A stretch of DNA of 64,000 nucleotides from Acidimicrobiaceae bacterium (GTDB lineage Bacteria; Actinomycetota; Acidimicrobiia; Acidimicrobiales; RAAP-2), in the NCBI GenBank assembly GCA_027306755.1, contig DAHUZE010000058.1, positions 1 to 64,000 on the forward strand. The letters are read 5' to 3'. The notes beneath the pieces are model-generated. The model was not told the origin of the DNA. It did not search any database and saw only the letters and a program-made list of their open reading frames with translations. Shown here piece by piece: positions 8,338 to 16,192 of this stretch (positions are counted from its first letter, which is position 1; every line of letters starts with the position of its first letter). The position numbers and the translations under genes are program-made.

Positions 8338-9762
8338 CTACTCGGCGACGGTTTCGGCCACCGGCGCGCCGGCCCCGCCACCGTGGCGCGCGATGCGGGT
8401 TCGGTCCACGTCCAGGCGACGGGAGAAGCGCTCCAGCTGCTCGGCGACGGCCGCCGGACCCGCGCCTCCCGGGGTCGTCCGGCGGGTGACGGGGACACCG
8501 GGCTCCAAGAGCTGGGCCGCGGCGTCACCGAGGTCCGGGTGGGACTGGACCAGCTCGACCAGCGGGACGTGGCGGGCCACCGACTCCCGGACGATGCCAC
8601 CCACCAGCTCGTGCGCCTGGCGGAACGGCATCCCGTTGACCACGAGCAGCTCCGCCAGGTCCACTGCGGCGCCGGAAGGGCCGTCGGCCGCTTCCTGCAT
8701 GCGGTCGTGCTGCCACTCCAAGGTGGCGTAGAGCCCGGCGAGCGCCCGGAGGGTGAGGCGCACCTGCGCCACGGAGTCGAAGAGGGGCTCCTTGTCCTCT
8801 TGCAGGTCCCGGTTGTAGGCGAGGGGAAGGCCCTTCAGGGTCACCAGGAGGCCGGTGAGGTGGCCGATGAGCCGACCGCACTTGCCCCGCGCCAGCTCGG
8901 CCACGTCCGGGTTCTTCTTCTGGGGGAGCATCGAGCTGCCCGTGGCGTAGGCGTCGTCAAGGACGCAGAAATCCCATTCGTCGCTGGACCACAGGACGAT
9001 CTCCTCCCCCATGCGCGACAGGTGCACGCCGAGCAGCGCCACGTCGAAGAGGGCCTCGGCCACGAAGTCGCGATCGGCCACCGCGTCCAGCGAATTCTCG
9101 AAGCGCGCCGAGAACCCGAGCACGCCGGCCACGTAATCCGGGTCGAGCGGCAACGACGACCCGGCCAGCGCGCCGGCGCCCAGCGGCGAGACGTCCAGGC
9201 GGTCGATGGTCGCCACCAGGCGGTCGACGTCTCGGGCCAGGGCCCATCCGTGTGCCAGGAGGTGGTGGCCGAGGAGGACGGGCTGGGCCCGCTGCAGATG
9301 CGTGTACCCGGGTAGGTAGGCGTCGCCCGCCTCGCGAGCGCGTCGCAGCAGGACGTCCTGGAGCTCCACGGCGTCCGACGCCACCTTGAGCAGCGAGCGG
9401 CGGCACCACAGGCGAAGATCGGTCGCGACCTGATCGTTGCGGCTTCGCCCGGTATGCAGCTTTGCGCCCACGTCTCCGGCCAGTGCGGTGACCCGGCGCT
9501 CCACCAGGGTGTGGACGTCCTCGTCTCCGGGCCCGGGCCGCAAGGTCCCCTCGGCCAGCTCGGCGGCCACGCGGTCCAGGGCCGCCAGGAGGGACTGGAC
9601 CTCCTCGGTGCTGATGATCCCGCTCTTCCCCAGGCCCTGCACGTGCGCCCGGGACCCGGCGATGTCGTCCTCGGCCAGGACGATGTCGAACCCGACACTG
9701 ACCGAGACCGCGGCAACCTCCTCAGCCATGCCGTCGCCGAGGCGGCCCTTCCACAGCGTCAC
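8338..9762 (-). CDS. argH: Argininosuccinate lyase
   Basis: Last step of arginine synthesis, splitting argininosuccinate into arginine and fumarate. The family signature GSSMLPQKKNPD is present, along with TGRSRNDQVATD and the HLQRAQPV block carrying the catalytic His. The GTG at 9762 gives the expected N-terminus (TLWKGRLGDGM) and overlaps the argG stop by GTGA; the longer ORF upstream is an argG shadow. The resulting 474 aa is normal for the family. Confidence 0.96.
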   Translation of the reverse strand: MTLWKGRLGDGMAEEVAAVSVSVGFDIVLAEDDIAGSRAHVQGLGKSGIISTEEVQSLLAALDRVAAELAEGTLRPGPGDEDVHTLVERRVTALAGDVGAKLHTGRSRNDQVATDLRLWCRRSLLKVASDAVELQDVLLRRAREAGDAYLPGYTHLQRAQPVLLGHHLLAHGWALARDVDRLVATIDRLDVSPLGAGALAGSSLPLDPDYVAGVLGFSARFENSLDAVADRDFVAEALFDVALLGVHLSRMGEEIVLWSSDEWDFCVLDDAYATGSSMLPQKKNPDVAELARGKCGRLIGHLTGLLVTLKGLPLAYNRDLQEDKEPLFDSVAQVRLTLRALAGLYATLEWQHDRMQEAADGPSGAAVDLAELLVVNGMPFRQAHELVGGIVRESVARHVPLVELVQSHPDLGDAAAQLLEPGVPVTRRTTPGGAGPAAVAEQLERFSRRLDVDRTRIARHGGGAGAPVAETVAE

Positions 9763-11057
9763 CGAGGCGAACCTACCTGGCCGCCCGCCGGGTTGCTGCC
9801 ACCCTCCGGCGGCCCCGGCGTCATCGCCGGTTGCAGAGCCTCGGTCCCCGGTTGCCGGCCGCCCTGGCGCGCCGCCCACGTGGCGACGCCGAGGCCCCAC
9901 AGGCGCACGAAACCCTCCGCGTGATCGTGGCGGAAGCTGTCGTCGGCGTCGTAGGTGGCGAGGGACCGGTCGTAGAGAGCCACCGGGCTGCGCCGGCCGG
10001 CTGCGGTGCCCACGCCGGGCGGCGCGAAGCGCAGCCGGACCTCCCCGGTGACGTGCTTCTGGGACTCGCGCATGAAGGCGTCGAGCGCCTGCTTGAGCGG
10101 CGAGAACCACATCCCGTCGTACACGAGCTCGGACCAGCGCGGCTCGAGGCGCGCCTTCTCGTGGTGGAGGTCGCGCTCGAGCGTGAGGTCCTCCAGGTCA
10201 GCGTGGGCCATGACCAGCGCCAGCGCGCCCGGGCATTCGTAGATCTCCCGGCTCTTGATGCCGACCCGGCGGTTCTCGACCATGTTCAGCCGTCCGAAAC
10301 CAGTGGAGCCTGCCAGCCGTCCGATGCGCGTGATCAGCTCGTCGGCGGGGAGGGCCTCCCCGTCCAGGGAGACGGGGGCGCCCCCGTCGAAGCCGACGAC
10401 CACCTCGACCGGATCGGAGGCGGTGATCATCGTCATCGTGTAGATGTCCTCGGGCGGGTCGGCCCAGGGGTCCTCGATCACGCCGCACTCGATGGACTTC
10501 CCCCAGAGGTTCTCGTCGATGGAGTACAGCTTGTCCTTGGTGACCTCGATGGGGATCTCCCACTTGGCGGCGTACTCCACGGATGCCTCCCGGGTCAGGC
10601 CCCACACCCGGGCCGGCGCCAGCACCTCGAGGTCGGGAGCCAGGGCACGCGTCCCCACTTCAAAGCGGACCTGGTCGTTGCCCTTGCCCGTGCACCCGTG
10701 CGCCACGGCGTCCGCGCCGTGGGCACGCGCCGCGGCCACCAGGTGCCGGACGATGACCGGGCGCGACAGCGCGGAGACGAGCGGGTACTTGCCCTCGTAC
10801 CGGGCGTTCGCCCAGATGGCCGGAACGCAGTACTCCTCCGCCATCTCCCGGCGCGCGTCGACCACCAACGCCTCTACCGCTCCGGCGGCCAGGGCCCGAT
10901 TGCGGATCGCCTCCCAGCTTTCCGCCGACGCGTCCGCCGACTGGCCGACGTCGACCGCCACGGCCACCACCTCGACCCCATGGTTCTCCATGAGCCACCG
11001 GACCGCTACGGACGTGTCCAAGCCTCCGCTGTACGCGAGCACTACCCGACGCATCAC
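9759..11057 (-). CDS. argG: Argininosuccinate synthase
   Basis: ATP-dependent condensation of citrulline and aspartate. It starts with the PP-loop motif AYSGGLDTS and carries the conserved GCTGKGNDQVRFE block and YSIDENLWG. At 432 aa it is slightly longer than usual because of a Pro/Gly-rich C-terminal tail. It overlaps argR upstream (ATGA) and argH downstream (GTGA), so translation is coupled through the operon. Confidence 0.97.
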   Translation of the reverse strand: MMRRVVLAYSGGLDTSVAVRWLMENHGVEVVAVAVDVGQSADASAESWEAIRNRALAAGAVEALVVDARREMAEEYCVPAIWANARYEGKYPLVSALSRPVIVRHLVAAARAHGADAVAHGCTGKGNDQVRFEVGTRALAPDLEVLAPARVWGLTREASVEYAAKWEIPIEVTKDKLYSIDENLWGKSIECGVIEDPWADPPEDIYTMTMITASDPVEVVVGFDGGAPVSLDGEALPADELITRIGRLAGSTGFGRLNMVENRRVGIKSREIYECPGALALVMAHADLEDLTLERDLHHEKARLEPRWSELVYDGMWFSPLKQALDAFMRESQKHVTGEVRLRFAPPGVGTAAGRRSPVALYDRSLATYDADDSFRHDHAEGFVRLWGLGVATWAARQGGRQPGTEALQPAMTPGPPEGGSNPAGGQVGSPR

Positions 11058-11620
11058 ATCTCCTCCGTTGCCGTGCCGTTGATTGCGTGAACTGCGGCGC
11101 CCTCCGCAGCGGTGGGCGCTGTGTGCGGGTGGGCGTCATCGGGTGCCGTGCGTCCCAGTCCTGCCAGTGTCTCCAGCCGGCCTGCCAGCCGGCGAGCGCT
11201 CTGCCCGTCGACGACGACGATGAGCAGCGTGTCGTCCCCGGCAACGGTACCGACCACGCCCTCGAGCCCGCTGCGGTCGAGGGCCGATGCTACGACATGC
11301 GCGCATCCGGGCGGCGTGCGCAGCACCACCAGGTTCTGCGCAGCACCGATCTCCACCGCCCACTCGCCGAGCACCCGGCGCAGGTGGTCCGTGGGGGCGA
11401 TCTGCTGGGTCGGCAGCTCGGGCAGGGCGTAGGCCGTCTCGCCTCCGGGGAGGCGCACCTTGACCGCGCCGAGCTCCTCCAAGTCGCGCGAGACCGTGGT
11501 CTGGGTGGCCTCCACGCCGTCCGAGGCCAGGAGGGCCACCAGCTGCGCCTGGCTGCCGACCGCCTGCTGCACGAGCAGCTTGGCGATGCGGTGCTGGCGC
11601 TGGTGCTTGGCAAGCCTCAT
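11054..11620 (-). CDS. argR: Arginine repressor
   Basis: A 188-aa ArgR/AhrC protein. The N-terminal winged helix (QLVALLASDGVEATQTTVSRDLEELGAVKV) binds ARG boxes. The C-terminal domain (LVVLRTPPGCAHVVASALDRS... GVVGTVAGDDTLLIVV) hexamerises and binds arginine. The true start is the internal ATG at 11620, overlapping argD by ATGA. The repressor lies within the operon that it should autoregulate; an ARG-box-like site is on the argC promoter. A Thr/Ala/His-rich tail of about 25 residues is extra. Confidence 0.95.
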   Translation of the reverse strand: MRLAKHQRQHRIAKLLVQQAVGSQAQLVALLASDGVEATQTTVSRDLEELGAVKVRLPGGETAYALPELPTQQIAPTDHLRRVLGEWAVEIGAAQNLVVLRTPPGCAHVVASALDRSGLEGVVGTVAGDDTLLIVVVDGQSARRLAGRLETLAGLGRTAPDDAHPHTAPTAAEGAAVHAINGTATEEM

Positions 11621-12807
11621 GCCGCCCCCGCTGCGTCCAGGGAGTCGCCCAGCACAGCGACGGCCTCGTCCACCAGCTCGTCGTCCACGAGCAGCGACGG
11701 CGCCAAGCGCAGGGAGTCCGGGCGCACGGCGTTGACGACCAGGCCCCGTGCCAGCGCGGCATCCGCCACCTGGCCGGCTCGGGCGCTCTCCAGCTGGGCC
11801 GCCAACAGGAGACCGGCCCCGCGCACGGCGGTGATCCCCCCCAGCCGCTCCAACCCGGCTCGCAGGCGGGCGCCGGCCCGTTCGGCCCGGGCGCAGACGC
11901 CTTCGCGCTCCATCACCGCCAAGGTGGCACGAGCCGCGGCCATGGCCAGCGGCTGCCCGCCGAAGGTGGTGGCGTGGTCCCCGGGGCCGAACGCTGCCGC
12001 CACCTCGGCGCGTGCCCAGCAGGCCCCAACCGGCATCCCGTTGCCCAGGGCCTTGGCCATGGTCACGATGTCCGGGCGCAGCGGAGACCGCTGGAACCCG
12101 AACCACCGGCCCGTCCTTCCGAGGCCGGTCTGCACCTCGTCGCAGATGAGCAGGGCCCCGCGGTCCGTGCACAGCTCGCGCACGCCGGCCATGTAGTCCG
12201 ACGAGGGTACGACCACGCCACCTTCCCCCTGGACCGGTTCGAGCAGGACGGCGGCCACCGCGGGCTCGTCCAGGGCGCCAGCCAGGGCGTCCAGGTTGTC
12301 GTAGGGGACGTGGTTGAACCAGGGGGGCAGCGGGTCGAACAGCGCGTGCTTCGCCGGCTGGCCGGTGGCCGCCAGCGTGGCGAACGTCCGGCCGTGGAAC
12401 GACCCGTCGGCCGCCACCACCATGTGGCGACCGGGGCCGGCCCACCGGCGCGCCAGCTTGAGCGCGCACTCGTTGGCCTCAGCCCCGGAGTTGCAGAAGA
12501 AGACCTGTCCCCCGGGCGCCGCCGCAGGGTCCCCCCCTCCCATGAGGCGGTCCAGCGTGGTGGCCACCTCGGGTGCCAGCTCGTTGCCGTAGAGGTTCGA
12601 GACGTGCCACAGCACCCGCGCCTGCTCGGCCACTGCGTCGGCCACCTCGGGATGCGCGTGCCCGAGCGAGGTGACGGCCAGGCCGGAGACGAAATCCAGG
12701 TAGCGCTTCCCCGAGTCGTCGAACAGCTCGCTGCCCTGCCCACGGACGAACGTCACGGGGGGGTCGGCGTAGGTGTGCATGAGGTTCGTCCGGGGCACCC
12801 GGCTCAT
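11617..12807 (-). CDS. argD: Acetylornithine aminotransferase
   Basis: A 396-aa class III PLP transaminase converting N-acetylglutamate semialdehyde to N-acetylornithine. It shows NSGAEANECALKLAR, FHGRTFATLAATGQPAKH, CDEVQTGLGRTG and the lysine in MAKALGNGMPVGA. The ATG at 12807 overlaps argB by ATGA. In many actinobacteria argF follows argD; here argD is followed directly by argR. Confidence 0.95.
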   Translation of the reverse strand: MSRVPRTNLMHTYADPPVTFVRGQGSELFDDSGKRYLDFVSGLAVTSLGHAHPEVADAVAEQARVLWHVSNLYGNELAPEVATTLDRLMGGGDPAAAPGGQVFFCNSGAEANECALKLARRWAGPGRHMVVAADGSFHGRTFATLAATGQPAKHALFDPLPPWFNHVPYDNLDALAGALDEPAVAAVLLEPVQGEGGVVVPSSDYMAGVRELCTDRGALLICDEVQTGLGRTGRWFGFQRSPLRPDIVTMAKALGNGMPVGACWARAEVAAAFGPGDHATTFGGQPLAMAAARATLAVMEREGVCARAERAGARLRAGLERLGGITAVRGAGLLLAAQLESARAGQVADAALARGLVVNAVRPDSLRLAPSLLVDDELVDEAVAVLGDSLDAAGAA

Positions 12808-13685
12808 GGCTGCACCATGGTCCCGATGCCGACATCGGTGAACAACTCGACCAGGATGGCGTGCGGCACCCGGCCGTCCAGGATGTGCGCACGGCGGACG
12901 CCGCCCCGTACCGCCCGCACGCACGCCTCGGCCTTGGGGATCATGCCGCCGCCGGTGGCCCCGATGGCCACCAGGTGCTCGAGCTCGGCGGCGGTCACCT
13001 GGCGGACGAGCGACCCCGGATCTTCGGGGTCCGTCCGCAGCCCGGCCACGTCGGTGAGGAAGACCAGCTTCTCAGCCCCGAGGGACTCGGCGATCGCCCC
13101 GGCCACCGTGTCGGCATTGATGTTGTAGGACTGCCCGTGCTCGTCGGCGCCGATGGTGGCGACCACCGGGATCAAGCCCTCGGCCAGGAGGCGCTCCAAG
13201 ATGGTGGAATCGACGCCGAGCACCGTGCCGACGAAACCGAGCGACGCTGTGTGGGCCCCCGCCGTGATCAGCTTCGCATCCTCACCGGACAGCCCGACCG
13301 CCAGCGGCCCGTGCACGTTGACGGCCGAGACGATGTCCCGGTTGACCTTGCCCACCAGGACCATGCGGGCCACGTCCAGGGTGTCGGCATCGGTGACCCG
13401 CAGCCCGTCCCGGAACTCCGTCACCTTGCCCAGCCGGGCCAGGAGCTCGCCGATCTGCGGCCCACCGCCGTGGACGACGACGGGCTTGACGCCCACCGAC
13501 CGGAGGAGGACGACGTCCTCGGCGAACGACGCCAGTGGTGTGCCGTGCGCCAGCGCGTTGCCCCCGTACTTCACCACCACCACGGCATCGCGGAACCGCC
13601 GGATGTACGGCAGGGCCTCCACGAGCAGCCGGGCGACATCTCCGGTGCCGGCCGGCAGCGGTCCGCCGGGTGGGCCTGCCGTCAC
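12804..13685 (-). CDS. argB: Acetylglutamate kinase
   Basis: Phosphorylates N-acetylglutamate. A 293-aa amino-acid kinase fold with VVVKYGGNAL at the N-terminus, VVHGGGPQIGELL and YNINADTVAGAIAESLGAEKLVFLTDVAGL. The N-terminal helix before the fold (DVARLLVEALPYIRRF) is the type seen in arginine-inhibited hexameric kinases, so feedback inhibition by arginine is likely. GTG start overlapping argJ by GTGA. Confidence 0.96.
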   Translation of the reverse strand: MTAGPPGGPLPAGTGDVARLLVEALPYIRRFRDAVVVVKYGGNALAHGTPLASFAEDVVLLRSVGVKPVVVHGGGPQIGELLARLGKVTEFRDGLRVTDADTLDVARMVLVGKVNRDIVSAVNVHGPLAVGLSGEDAKLITAGAHTASLGFVGTVLGVDSTILERLLAEGLIPVVATIGADEHGQSYNINADTVAGAIAESLGAEKLVFLTDVAGLRTDPEDPGSLVRQVTAAELEHLVAIGATGGGMIPKAEACVRAVRGGVRRAHILDGRVPHAILVELFTDVGIGTMVQP

Positions 13686-14962
13686 GACGTCGTCCTGTTC
13701 TCATCGATGTAGCCGTGGCCCAGATCCGTGGTCAGCACGGCGGCCCGACCGCCACCCATCCCCAGGTCGCACTCGATCTCCACGAACCGGCCGGCCATGT
13801 GATGCGCAACCGCCGCCGCGTCGTGAGCCGCACCCTCTCCCCCGACGCACACGGCGATACCGCCGTAGCGCACCGACGTCCGCGCCATTGTGAACGCCAC
13901 GCCGGCCGATCCGAGCTCGCTGACGACACGCCCCCAGTACGGATCGGCGCCGTTGAGCGACGTCTTCACGAGGAGCGACTCGGCCACCGTACGTGCCGCT
14001 CGATGAGCTTGCGCGTCTGTGGCCGCGCCGTGCACGGCGATGCGCGCCGTCTTGGTGGCGCCCTCCGCGTCGTCAGCCATCTGCCGGGCCAGCGAGCCGC
14101 ACACCTCCGCCGCCGCACCGGCCAGCGCGGCCGGGTCCGCCGGCCCGGCCAGCCCGCGGGCCAGCAGAAGCACCGTGTCGTTGGTGGAAGTGCACCCGTC
14201 CACCGTCAGGGCGTTGAACGTGCTCCCCACCGCGTGGGCCAGGATCGCCTCCAAGGTCGCCGGATCCACGGCGGCATCCGTGGTCAGCACGGCCAGCATC
14301 GTCGCCATGTCGGGAGCCAGCATCGCCGCGCCCTTGGCCATGCCCCCAACCGTCCAGCCGGGAGTGCCGGCAGTGCCGGACGCACCGGAAGTGCCAGCGG
14401 AGCCAGCCGGGCGGCCGGAACCTGACTGGCCGGAGCCTGACTGGCCGGCGGCGCCTCCCGATCTGCCGGCGAGTCCCGGACCGGCCACTGCCTGCTTGAG
14501 CACCGTGTCGGTGGTCATGATGGCGCGAGCCGCGGCGTCGCCGGCGTCAGGCCCGCCCTGGCGCCGCTCCACGACGGCCGGCACGTTGCCCAGCACCTCG
14601 GTCGGGAAGGGCACCCCGATCAAACCCGTCTGGCACACGAGCACCTGGTGGGGACCGGATCCCACGCCCGCGGCAACAACGGAGCAGAGCTGGCGTGCGG
14701 CGTCCAGCCCCCGGGCGCCGGTTGCGGCATTGGCGTTGCCGGACGTGAGCACGACGGCACTGGCCGCGCCGCCGGCCCTCCGCAGGTGCTCCCTGCTCAC
14801 CTGGACCGGCGCCGCGGCCGCCAGGTTGGAGGTGAAGACCCCGGCTGCCGGCACGGGCCGGCCGTCGGCCGTCGCCACGACGGCCACGTCAAGGCGGCCG
14901 CCGGCCTTGATGCCCACCGCGCCTCCGGCGGCAACGAATCCCCTGGCTGCCGTGACGCTCAT
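13682..14962 (-). CDS. argJ: Glutamate N-acetyltransferase / ornithine acetyltransferase
   Basis: Recycles the acetyl group between acetylornithine and glutamate. The autocleavage site DMATML is intact, with Thr at about residue 221 as nucleophile of the beta chain. Between about residues 161 and 202 lies a Gly/Ser-rich insert just before the cleavage site. At 426 aa it is longer than the usual 390-410 because of that insert. The start ATG at 14962 gives the family N-terminus (VTAARGFVAAGGAVGIK). Confidence 0.95.
   Translation of the reverse strand: MSVTAARGFVAAGGAVGIKAGGRLDVAVVATADGRPVPAAGVFTSNLAAAAPVQVSREHLRRAGGAASAVVLTSGNANAATGARGLDAARQLCSVVAAGVGSGPHQVLVCQTGLIGVPFPTEVLGNVPAVVERRQGGPDAGDAAARAIMTTDTVLKQAVAGPGLAGRSGGAAGQSGSGQSGSGRPAGSAGTSGASGTAGTPGWTVGGMAKGAAMLAPDMATMLAVLTTDAAVDPATLEAILAHAVGSTFNALTVDGCTSTNDTVLLLARGLAGPADPAALAGAAAEVCGSLARQMADDAEGATKTARIAVHGAATDAQAHRAARTVAESLLVKTSLNGADPYWGRVVSELGSAGVAFTMARTSVRYGGIAVCVGGEGAAHDAAAVAHHMAGRFVEIECDLGMGGGRAAVLTTDLGHGYIDENRTTS
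14357..14482 (-). repeat. Low-complexity tandem repeat insert inside argJ
   Basis: About 42 codons of Gly/Ser/Ala-rich sequence include direct copies of CTGACTGGCCGGAGC and of short GTGCCGGA-like units. They encode GQSGSGQSGSG and TSGASGTAGT. The insert keeps the frame and sits about 20 residues before the autoproteolytic Thr. Confidence 0.75.
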
Positions 14963-15047
14963 GGCTCCCCCTTGATACGCCGGCGCACCGGGCGATCGGC
15001 GCTCCCCGATTCCCTCCCCGAGCCCTCACCGCACGTCCGCCCGGCGG

Positions 15048-16061
15048 TCACGGGAACAGCCCGGCGAGCGGCAGGCCCGTCGGCTCGTCCAGACCGGTGG
15101 CCAGGTTGGCGCACTGGACCGCCTGGCCCGCCGCTCCCTTCACCAGATTGTCCAGGGCGCACAGCACAAGCAGCCACCCCGTGCGCTCGTCCACCCGAGC
15201 CGTCAGGTAGGCACAGTTGGACCCCGCGGTCGCCTTGGTGGAGGGCGGCTCGTCGATCACGACGGCGAACGGCTCACCCGCATAGGCCTCCCTCAGCAGC
15301 GCGAGTGCGGCGGCCGTGGTGAGCCGGCCCGACGGCCGGGCGTAGCAGGTGGCGAGGATCCCCCTGGACATCGGGGCCAGGTGCGGGGTGAAGAGCACGG
15401 ATGCCCCGATGGCCTGCTCCATCTCGGGGGTGTGGCGGTGGGTGCCCAGGCCGTAGGCGACGAAGTCCTCGTCCACGGTGCCGAAGTGCAGCCGGTCGGT
15501 TGCCGCCCGGCCCGCTCCGGAGACCCCGCTCGCCGCGTCGACGATGATGCCGGTAGCCTCGACCGCGCCGGCCCGCACGAAGGGCGCCAGCGCCAGCGCG
15601 GCGGCAGTCGGGTAGCAACCCGGCGCGGCGACGAGGGCGGCGCCGGGCAAGAGGGAGCGGTCGAGCTCGGGAAGCCCGTAGACGAACGAGGCCAGGAGGC
15701 CGGGGGCCGTGTGCTCGGCGCCGTACCAGGCGGCGAACTGCTCCGGGTCGCGCAGCCGGAAGTCCGCCGACAGGTCCACGACGGTGCCCACGCTGGCGGC
15801 CAGCGTGGGCACGATCTGCTGGGACGCCCCGTGCGGGAGGGCCAGGAAGACCAGGTCCAGCCCGTCCAGCACGGCTGGGTCCGACTCCTCGTAGGCCAGC
15901 GACGGGTACGCGGCGGCCAGGGACGGCGTGTGGGCCGCCACCCGCTCGCCGGCGTGCCCTCCGGCCGCAGCCACTGCCACCTGGAACACCGGGTGGGCGG
16001 CGCAAAGCCGCAGCAGCTCGCCGCCGGCATAGCCCGATGCCCCCACGATGCCGACCTTCAT
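15048..16061 (-). CDS. argC: N-acetyl-gamma-glutamyl-phosphate reductase
   Basis: A 337-aa NADPH-dependent reductase, first gene of the arginine operon. The N-terminal GIVGASGYAGGELLRL binds NADP, and the catalytic Cys is in AAPGCYPTAAAL. The ATG at 16061 is the natural start. No Shine-Dalgarno precedes it; instead a perfect TATAAT ends nine bases upstream, so the mRNA is probably leaderless or nearly so. An 85-base gap without clear features separates it from argJ. Confidence 0.95.
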   Translation of the reverse strand: MKVGIVGASGYAGGELLRLCAAHPVFQVAVAAAGGHAGERVAAHTPSLAAAYPSLAYEESDPAVLDGLDLVFLALPHGASQQIVPTLAASVGTVVDLSADFRLRDPEQFAAWYGAEHTAPGLLASFVYGLPELDRSLLPGAALVAAPGCYPTAAALALAPFVRAGAVEATGIIVDAASGVSGAGRAATDRLHFGTVDEDFVAYGLGTHRHTPEMEQAIGASVLFTPHLAPMSRGILATCYARPSGRLTTAAALALLREAYAGEPFAVVIDEPPSTKATAGSNCAYLTARVDERTGWLLVLCALDNLVKGAAGQAVQCANLATGLDEPTGLPLAGLFP

Positions 16062-16070
16062 AGCCAGGTG

Positions 16071-16101
16071 ATTATACACACCGGCGCATACTGATGCATA
16101 A
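16071..16101 (-). promoter_or_regulatory. argC promoter (-10 TATAAT) with ARG-box-like operator
   Basis: On the minus strand TATAAT lies at 16076-16071. Directly upstream, TTATGCATCAGTATGC (16101-16086) contains two ATGC half-sites like actinobacterial ARG boxes and covers the -35 region. ArgR bound there would block RNA polymerase. The regulator gene is in the same operon. Operator identity is inferred from resemblance and context. Confidence 0.65.
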
Positions 16102-16192
16102 CGCTCCAACTGGCGCAACCCGGAGACTGCCGCGTCCAGCCCTGCTGGCACCCCGCCCTTGCAGAGCTGAGCGGAGCTGAACGCACCTGGTG

